A model generated the notes under the pieces. It was given only the letters and a program-made list of their open reading frames with translations, was not told where the DNA came from and ran no database searches. From Psychrobacter sp. I-STPA10 (GTDB lineage: Bacteria; Pseudomonadota; Gammaproteobacteria; Pseudomonadales; Moraxellaceae), in NCBI RefSeq assembly GCF_021012795.1, contig NZ_VFYU01000020.1:30069-94068 (forward strand): a stretch of DNA of 64,000 bases. Direction: 5' to 3'. The position numbers were made by a program, and so were the translations under genes. How positions within the stretch are numbered: the first letter of the stretch is position 1; every line of letters starts with the position of its first letter. Positions 58,419 through 64,000 of the stretch are shown piece after piece.

Positions 58419-59648
58419 TTACTTACTGCCACGCTTCCAACTAAAGCCCCAACCAAAGGCTTTATCCATGTCTTGATGCCCATTAAAATACTGATTAATG
58501 CGCTCCACATTGATACTACCATTTTGGTTGACCAGTCTGGCAATGGCACACATGGGACGATTGTTTGCACCTTCGGTTAGGTGGGTTTCAATTGGTGGTT
58601 GCTCAGGTACATGGATAGTGACAATACCGTCTGTCTGTGCCCAATTGGGTACACCTTCATAAATAAAGGCAAAAACCAATACTTCTTGTATTTGTGACCA
58701 CTGACTACCATTGATATCCAGCCATTCACCGCCAGTCATGTGCCCTGTGCGGTCATCGGCTCGCAATAAGACATAAGGCGATGCATTGAGATTGCCAAAA
58801 TGGTTACCGAGTGCCTGAATCAAGGTGCGCTCACCATTTTTTAAAAATATCATTGCACCAATATCTAAATCAATGCCTGATGCACGCTGCTTAAATAAAT
58901 CACTAAGCAGTCCTTTTTTGGGCTGACCCGTTGCCTGACTAGCAGCATTTGCTTGTTGATTCCAGTTAAGATTAATAGAGATTTTACCAAAGTTGTCTTT
59001 TTTCTTGAGATTGATACTCGATTGGGTTTTAGTGAGCGTGACTTTGCTAAGATTGACACTGGGTTTGGCAGCATTAGATTGGGTAGAAGCAGTATTGGGC
59101 ATAGGTGGTGGCGTCGGGATATTCTGCTTTTGGGCTTGATTATTATGGCTATCATCAGCGATTTCCACACCAAAATGCTCAGATAGCGGCTTTAACCCAC
59201 CATCAAAACCTTGGGCGATAAAACGAAACTTCCAACTGCCTTGACGACGGTAGCATTCGCCGAGAATCAATGCTTTTTCGTTCCGATTTGCAGCTTCTAC
59301 AGGACAGTTTAGCAGCACCTCACTGCCCTGCATCACTTGCAAAGTCACGTTACCAAGCTGCGCCAATGGCAAATCTGCGGAAAATGCCACCGCCACTTTT
59401 TCAATCGCCATCGGCTGCGTAGGCAAGTCAATGTCAAAAAATCCATCAGTTTCGCGCCCCCGAAAGGCAATACTGGCATCATCACTTTGTCGTTGCCCAT
59501 AAAATACCATGTCACCATCGCCCCGTACTTTCATGTTGCTTGCCAACCGATAAGCAGCACAATCTATCGGGCTTTGGCTAATGATGCGTAGGGTAATTTT
59601 AGCATTGGCTAGCGGGGCATTTGCACCAGCGATTAATGTTTGGCTCAC
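58419..59648 (-). CDS. terA: Tellurium resistance protein TerA, two TerD-like domains
   Basis: A 409-residue protein with two divergent TerD-type domains. The first (about 1-165) ends YRRQGSWKFRFIAQGFDGGLKPLSEHFGV. A Gln/Asn/Pro linker (165-205) leads to the second (about 205-409), which includes LDIGAMIFLKNGE and ends with GHQDMDKAFGWGFSW, the TerA signature. The DNRTG-type acid loop is altered to RADDRTGHMTGGE. It begins with GTG, and the GTGA overlaps the mscS stop, so the two are translationally coupled. Its 3' end is duplicated at 55609-55678. Confidence 0.88.
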   Translation of the reverse strand: MSQTLIAGANAPLANAKITLRIISQSPIDCAAYRLASNMKVRGDGDMVFYGQRQSDDASIAFRGRETDGFFDIDLPTQPMAIEKVAVAFSADLPLAQLGNVTLQVMQGSEVLLNCPVEAANRNEKALILGECYRRQGSWKFRFIAQGFDGGLKPLSEHFGVEIADDSHNNQAQKQNIPTPPPMPNTASTQSNAAKPSVNLSKVTLTKTQSSINLKKKDNFGKISINLNWNQQANAASQATGQPKKGLLSDLFKQRASGIDLDIGAMIFLKNGERTLIQALGNHFGNLNASPYVLLRADDRTGHMTGGEWLDINGSQWSQIQEVLVFAFIYEGVPNWAQTDGIVTIHVPEQPPIETHLTEGANNRPMCAIARLVNQNGSINVERINQYFNGHQDMDKAFGWGFSWKRGSK

Positions 59649-60712
59649 TTTGATTTTCCCTCATTGTTATTACTGGAACTATGGTTATTACTGGGACTGT
59701 CGCTATTATTACTTTGAACATCAGCGACAGGTTGCTTAACTGCGTGATTGCTAATAGATTCTGCTGATTGCGTTGGTATGCCAGTGACATTTTTTAGGTC
59801 GGTATTGGCAGCATCCAAATTATTATCAATTGCCACGGGTATGGGCTTATCAAAGATATTAACCCCACCTTTTACCCCAAAATCTAGAGTAGTGACAGTA
59901 TAAGCGATGCTGATGTTTTCTTGCTCAAAGCGTTTTTTAATACGCATGATGATGTCGCTACTGGCTTGTTTATAGTCTATATTATTTTTAAAATGTATCC
60001 AAAATCGTAATTGGAAGTTATAGGTGCTTGAGCCAATGTCGGTAAAGTAAAAATCAATGGGCTCATCATGCAATACGCTTTCTACTTGTGCCGCTTCTTC
60101 TAATGCCGCCGCTTTGACCAATGCCAAATCATCCCCATAAGATACGCCACTTTCAAAGATGATTCGCCGTTTATGAAACGCGGTATAACTGGTAAATGTA
60201 TTATTATAGATAAGCTGGTTGGGGACAAACACTTGTTGCCCTGCCACTGTCCATATATTGGTGGTAATCCAGCCAATTCCTATCACCTTGCCATAGGTTG
60301 AGTCAATTTCCACCCAGTCATCTTTGCCAAAGGGCTGCTGAATTTTTAATAATAAACCTGCAAATAAATTAGATGCCACATCTTTAAAGGCAAAGCCTGC
60401 AATGATGCCAAGCACGCCAGCACCTGCCAGTAGTTTGGTCAATACTTGTTCAAGCCCGAGTATTTGTAGGGCAAGTAATACACCAGAGGCGATAAAAAAG
60501 ATATAGATGACGGTTGAGACAATATAGCCAATTTCTATATATTTGGTGGCAGCTTTGGTATAGAGTTTCAGTGTGTATTTTTTGGCAAGTTTTGCCAGTA
60601 TAAAAAACAAGCCAAACACCAATACACTCAAAAAGATATTGGGCAAATAAGCCAATACTGATTTTTCCCAGTGTGCTAAAATGCCTTCTAGGTAGGTGAT
60701 TTGATGATCCAT
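59645..60712 (-). CDS. MscS-family mechanosensitive channel
   Basis: A 355-residue small-conductance channel. Spans lie at about 25-45, 60-85 and the pore helix (LAGAGVLGIIAGFAFKDVASNLFAGLLL, about 95-122). The beta domain DDWVEIDSTYGKVIGIGWITTNIWT and VFVPNQLIYNNTFTSY are MscS hallmarks. A Ser/Asn-rich tail (about 310-355) is disordered. The start is ATG 60712, with AAGGGA 6 bases upstream; the frame is open from a TTG at 60742. It heads an operon with terA. Coupling of MscS to a Ter protein suggests a membrane-stress role. Confidence 0.92.
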   Translation of the reverse strand: MDHQITYLEGILAHWEKSVLAYLPNIFLSVLVFGLFFILAKLAKKYTLKLYTKAATKYIEIGYIVSTVIYIFFIASGVLLALQILGLEQVLTKLLAGAGVLGIIAGFAFKDVASNLFAGLLLKIQQPFGKDDWVEIDSTYGKVIGIGWITTNIWTVAGQQVFVPNQLIYNNTFTSYTAFHKRRIIFESGVSYGDDLALVKAAALEEAAQVESVLHDEPIDFYFTDIGSSTYNFQLRFWIHFKNNIDYKQASSDIIMRIKKRFEQENISIAYTVTTLDFGVKGGVNIFDKPIPVAIDNNLDAANTDLKNVTGIPTQSAESISNHAVKQPVADVQSNNSDSPSNNHSSSNNNEGKSK

Positions 60713-60861
60713 AATATCCCTTAACTCCAATAAATTTCTCAATAAAATCTGTTAATCTTCAAGTTATTTTATAAATTTTTTTATTATACACTTATTAGCA
60801 ATCGCTTCACTAAATCTTTGCAATGTGGTGAAAAACATCATCACTGTTATGGGATGTCCTT

Positions 60862-61974
60862 ATGAATCAACCAATCTCAACTCCCCTAAATCCAGCCGCT
60901 TGTGTTTGGCTGGCTGAGGCACAGTCTAGTCAGCGAGATATGCTGCAAAGTCTACAAGGACTCAAAGTTCAATATCCCAACCAACCTTTATCCATTATTG
61001 CTTCTCATCGCTCTTCACGCCCTGAGATTTTTGAGTTTGCTGACCACTACTTTTATGAGCCAGCAGAAGATAACAGTGGCTCTTCTTCTCGTTGGCAGTA
61101 TGTGCTAGATCAGGCACAACAACATCATGTTAAAGTGCTGCTCACTGGGCGTAATAGTATTGATTATGAAGCACAGCGGTATTTATTTAACAAGGCGAAT
61201 ATTAGGCTGCTGACAGGGGCGCAAGATGTGCAGATGCTACAAAAAATAGATGATAAGTTTGCGTTTATACAGCATTGCCAACAACATGACATTCCTGTGG
61301 CGACTGGCTGGCGATTTGAAAATTTGCGGCAGTTACATCAGTTGTTTGCGAAGCACCACAACCAATCACTGTGTGTCAAACCTGTTTCGGGGATTTTTGC
61401 ACAGGGGTTTTGGCGTTTGGATACGGGCAAAACACTTGATAATAGCTATGATAGTTTTGAGCATTTGTATTTTACCGATAACCGCAAAATCAATGCTGAG
61501 CAGTTTTTAATTGCTTATGCCAAGAGCGAGATGGTACAAAAGCGACCCATACCAATGCTATTGATGCCATATCTATCTGGACAGGAATATTCTATCGATG
61601 TGGTATGTGAGCGTGGTGAGGTATTGGCTGCGATTACCCGTCATAAGGTCGGTAAGGTGCAGCATATTGGCTATGATGAGGAGGTAATGGCAGTGGTAAT
61701 ACCTTTGATTCAGGCATTTGGCTGTGATGGTATTGTCAGCGTGCAGACCAAAGCGGACGATGCTGGGGTACACCATGTGCTAGAAATCAATAGTCGCCCT
61801 TCTGGTGGTATTGGTTATACCAAACATTGCGGTGTGGATTTGACCCAAATTGCCTTTGCCTATTGGCTTGGTTGGACAGATAAACCTGTATTAGCAGAAG
61901 TTGCTAAGCAAATTCAACCATGTCAGGTACGCTCAATTATGGTGAGCGTGAAATTGGATGGTGTGGCGGAGTAG
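60862..61974 (+). CDS. ATP-grasp enzyme of the Ter-associated type
   Basis: A 370-residue ATP-grasp protein. The N-terminal pre-ATP domain contains VWLAEAQSSQRDML and IIASHRSSRPEI. The ATP-grasp core has CVKPVSGIFAQGFWRL, MLLMPYLSGQEYSIDVVC and the metal-binding HVLEINSRPSGGIGY. Comparative work on Ter systems describes an ATP-grasp gene within a biosynthetic module thought to make a nucleoside-like metabolite, along with phosphoribosyltransferase and HAD genes; those partners are not seen here. It is divergent from mscS-terA. The last 52 bases overlap the antisense tail of DUF559 copy 2. Confidence 0.85.
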   Translation: MNQPISTPLNPAACVWLAEAQSSQRDMLQSLQGLKVQYPNQPLSIIASHRSSRPEIFEFADHYFYEPAEDNSGSSSRWQYVLDQAQQHHVKVLLTGRNSIDYEAQRYLFNKANIRLLTGAQDVQMLQKIDDKFAFIQHCQQHDIPVATGWRFENLRQLHQLFAKHHNQSLCVKPVSGIFAQGFWRLDTGKTLDNSYDSFEHLYFTDNRKINAEQFLIAYAKSEMVQKRPIPMLLMPYLSGQEYSIDVVCERGEVLAAITRHKVGKVQHIGYDEEVMAVVIPLIQAFGCDGIVSVQTKADDAGVHHVLEINSRPSGGIGYTKHCGVDLTQIAFAYWLGWTDKPVLAEVAKQIQPCQVRSIMVSVKLDGVAE

Positions 61975-62348
61975 TTAAAATGGAGGTTAGGTGGGATAGT
62001 CTCTAATCTTTCTACAATATCCGCAATAACTGCATCTATCTGTGTCAATACGCTATGATTGTCATAACGTATGACGCTGATACCTAAGCTGTTTAAATAT
62101 TCGGTGCGTAGGTTGTCATAGGCTAGTTGTTCTGGCTGTAAGTGGTGGCTACCGTCAAGTTCGATGGCAAGGTTATTACTATGAGTAAAAAAGTCCACGA
62201 CATATCCGCCAATCGGTACTTGACGGCGAAACTTAACACCCAACTGGCTACCACGCAAACGTTGCCATAGTTTCCTTTCTGCCTCTGTCATATTTTGTCG
62301 CAGACTTTTTGCATTTGTTTGAGTGGTCGTGTTTGTTTTAAAACTCAT
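61923..62348 (-). CDS. DUF559 endonuclease-like protein, copy 2
   Basis: A 141-residue DUF559 protein starting MSFKTNTTTQTNAKSLRQNM. The nuclease-like core is LGVKFRRQVPIGGYVVDFFT, LAIELDGSHHLQPEQLAYD and GISVIRYDN. The conserved sequence ends at VERLE; the last 26 residues are translated from the antisense of the ATP-grasp gene end. Its first 115 residues are nearly identical to copy 3 at 63580-63972. AAAGGAAAAAGT lies just before the ATG. Confidence 0.9.
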   Translation of the reverse strand: MSFKTNTTTQTNAKSLRQNMTEAERKLWQRLRGSQLGVKFRRQVPIGGYVVDFFTHSNNLAIELDGSHHLQPEQLAYDNLRTEYLNSLGISVIRYDNHSVLTQIDAVIADIVERLETIPPNLHFNYSATPSNFTLTIIERT

Positions 62349-63043
62349 ACTTTTTCCTTTGCCCTCATTTACTCGCTCCCCTAATCTTTCTTTTGAAACT
62401 TCTATTATTCCCTCCCCCAGCCCCTCCCTAAGGGAGGGGGGTTATATCCTGCATAACTTTTAAAAGTATTCTAGCTTTGCCCTTATAAACAAAACCTGAA
62501 AAGTGCTGTTCCTCCCCCTTAGGGGGAGGTTAGGTGGGGGAATAGTAGTAACTTTATTTCAAAGTCTAGCTCCCTTCCCAAATTCTAAAAAATATGTCCC
62601 CCCTCCTTTTTAAGGAGGGGGTCAGGGGGTGGTTCTCAAATCTCATATTTATTTGTCCTCTACGCCCTCCCCCACTCCGAGCATAGCTCTACGTCTTGCA
62701 CTCGGGCAATCGTCCACTGGACGATTGCTTATCCTCGCTCACCTACCCTAAGGGAGGGGGGCGATATCCTTCATAACTTTTAAAAGTATTCTAGCTTTGC
62801 CCTTATAAACAAAACCTGAAAAGTGCTGTTCCTCCCCCTTAGGGGGAGATTAGGTGGGGGAATAGTAATAACTTTATTTCAAAGTCTAGCTCCCTTCCCA
62901 AATTCTAAAAAATATGTCCCCCCTCCTTTTCAAGGAGGGGGCTAGGGGGTGGTTTCTTTTAGGATAATTGAGAAACACCACTCCAGAAGGGGGGGGGTGT
63001 TTATTTTAGGTTAAGTGGGGGAAAATCTTAAAACCCAAAAAGC
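62349..63043. repeat. GC-rich repeat block with 209-bp direct repeats
   Basis: About 695 gene-free bases. Two direct repeats of 209 bp (62426-62634 and 62746-62954, offset 320) are almost identical. Each contains several GC-rich palindromes (for example CCCCCTTAGGGGG) and the sequence AAACAAAACCTGAAAAGTGC also present at about 36255. Between them is a perfect palindrome with 11-base arms, GCAATCGTCCA and its inverse (62706-62728). A run of nine G lies at 62989-62997. The same components, in one copy, make up the block at 35919-36326. Confidence 0.8.
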
Positions 63044-63583
63044 CTATTCTGACCGCACGGCACGCACATAACTACTATTGTTCTTATAGCTGTAGTTATC
63101 GTGACCATTATTGAAGTCCACGTCCCACGCATGGGAACTACTGTTAGCAACAGGCGAGGACGACCAATAATCGCTAGATGCTGTATTAGGGAATATGGTG
63201 GTATTAATGGCAGGGTCATAGCATTGCTGTTCCACAATACTACTTAACTCTTTAATATTGGGCAGTCGATAGCCATTACCTATTGCTTTGGCTTGTGTCA
63301 GTGCTTGTTGCCAGTTATAGCTGTTGGCACTACCTATACATTTACCACCATTATTATTGTTGTTACCTTGCCATGTTTGCCCTAATGAGCATCGTTGCCA
63401 GATTAGCCCTGTTACGGTATCTTTGACTTCTCCATCTTTTACACCAATGGTAGTAAAGCGGTTAGTTGGTGTGGTGGCTTCGATATTAGTGGTTTGGCAA
63501 GTTTGGGCATGGCTAACTATGCTACTCAATAAAAGGCAAGCACAACTGCACAGTGGGATAGGATTTAAGATAAGTCGTTTCAT
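63044..63583 (-). CDS. Small secreted DUF1566 (Lcl-type) protein, copy 2
   Basis: A 179-residue exported protein; the signal peptide ends SSIVSHA before Gln27. A single DUF1566 domain follows: TGLIWQRCSLGQTW, YNWQQALTQ, GYRLPNIKELSSIVEQQCYDPAI, YWSSSP and VRAVRSE at the end. It is clearly paralogous to the protein at 36327-36839 (only the stretch between YWSSSP and VRAVRS varies much, and it is Asn-rich). Its ATG overlaps the stop of DUF559 copy 3 (ATGA), and GGAG for its translation lies inside that gene's tail. Confidence 0.87.
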   Translation of the reverse strand: MKRLILNPIPLCSCACLLLSSIVSHAQTCQTTNIEATTPTNRFTTIGVKDGEVKDTVTGLIWQRCSLGQTWQGNNNNNGGKCIGSANSYNWQQALTQAKAIGNGYRLPNIKELSSIVEQQCYDPAINTTIFPNTASSDYWSSSPVANSSSHAWDVDFNNGHDNYSYKNNSSYVRAVRSE

Positions 63584-63972
63584 TGGTTTGCTCCTGTCAG
63601 ATAATTTTTAGTGCTGTAATAATTCTCTAATCTTTCTACAATATCCGCAATAACTGCATCTATTTGGGTCAATACGCTATGATTATCATAACGTATCACG
63701 GTAATACCTAAGCTGTTTAAATATTCGGTGCGTATGTTGTCATAGGCTAATTGTTCTGGCTGTAGGTGGTGACTACCGTCAAGTTCGATGGCAAGGTTAT
63801 TACTATGAGTAAAAAAGTCCACGACATATCCGCCAATCGGTACTTGACGGCGAAACTTAACACCCAACTGGCTACCACGCAAACGTTGCCATAGCTTCCT
63901 TTCTGCCTCTGTCATATTTTGCCGAAGACTTTTTGCATTTGTTTGAGTGGTTGTGTTTGTTTTAAAACTCAT
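63580..63972 (-). CDS. DUF559 endonuclease-like protein, copy 3
   Basis: A 130-residue DUF559 protein, nearly identical to copy 2 over about 115 residues (starting MSFKTNTTTQTNAKSL). After the shared VERLE the tail is unique (NYYSTKNYLTGANQ), read from DNA that appears to be the leader of the DUF1566 gene. The bases upstream of the ATG (TTTGCCCTCATTTACTCC) are the same as at copy 2 and at 36118. The window ends 28 bp upstream of its start. Confidence 0.9.
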   Translation of the reverse strand: MSFKTNTTTQTNAKSLRQNMTEAERKLWQRLRGSQLGVKFRRQVPIGGYVVDFFTHSNNLAIELDGSHHLQPEQLAYDNIRTEYLNSLGITVIRYDNHSVLTQIDAVIADIVERLENYYSTKNYLTGANQ

Positions 63973-64000
63973 ATTTTTTCCTTTGCCCTCATTTACTCCC

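Noticed and set aside
63050..63190. Asn-rich variable stretch of DUF1566 proteins as a diversity-generating retroelement target
   Set aside because: Asn codons between YWSSSP and VRAVRS recall adenine-mutated variable regions, but there is no reverse transcriptase or template repeat in the window.

Overview
The window looks like chromosomal DNA of a gammaproteobacterium of the Moraxellaceae (Moraxella/Psychrobacter type). This rests on the moderate-to-low GC impression, the housekeeping proteins (DnaX, LysS, PrfA, GlnE, KatG, TusDCBE, YacG), the carboxynorspermidine route to polyamines, and many GC-rich palindromic intergenic repeats. No alignment was run, so the family placement is an inference.

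Layout. About 1-35 kb is mostly ordinary core genome. It holds a 5'-truncated ABC1/UbiB-like kinase, a GIY-YIG protein, a TrmB-like methyltransferase, yacG-argD, a LysR regulator, dnaX, prfA-lysS, a KAS III enzyme, a nicotinamide-riboside salvage pair (pnuC plus kinase), prmC, ampG-like, katG with a CysB-type regulator, ilvE, glnE, a PAP2/glycosyltransferase pair, the tusDCBE sulfur-relay operon, birA and a GlcD/Dld-type flavoprotein. A 56-aa membrane protein at 15123-15293 is easily missed.

35.5-44 kb is accessory. It has a DUF559 nuclease-like gene, GC-rich repeats, a leftward set of three envelope genes (beta-barrel protein, 999-aa lipoprotein with a C-terminal DUF1566 domain, small secreted DUF1566 protein), and the two-gene carboxynorspermidine dehydrogenase/decarboxylase locus.

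44-62 kb is a tellurite-resistance-type (Ter) stress island: terD, a TerC/DUF475 membrane protein, terE, an AIM24-family protein, terZ, terA, an MscS channel and an ATP-grasp enzyme. Embedded in it are a complete type I secretion machine (TolC, LapB-type ABC exporter, HlyD), an unrecognised single-span Pro/Thr-rich protein, and a very AT-rich voltage-sensor/CASTOR-POLLUX-like channel. The channel gene sits between terA and a 22-codon terA remnant, which marks it as a probable later insertion.

62-64 kb is a repeat-rich end with two more DUF559 copies around a second small DUF1566 gene, mirroring the 35.5-36.8 kb locus.

Dispersed elements. Three 140-bp MITE-like elements (1.3, 13.5 and 43.8 kb) share terminal inverted repeats and have recognisable 9-10 bp flanking duplications. 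A different short inverted-repeat element lies at 44.2 kb, with a lone end at 2.1 kb. The DUF559 genes end abruptly at a common sequence border and borrow their C-terminal tails and stop codons from the local DNA, which suggests a small mobile unit linked to the GC-rich palindromes. No tRNA, rRNA, CRISPR array or intact transposase gene was recognised.
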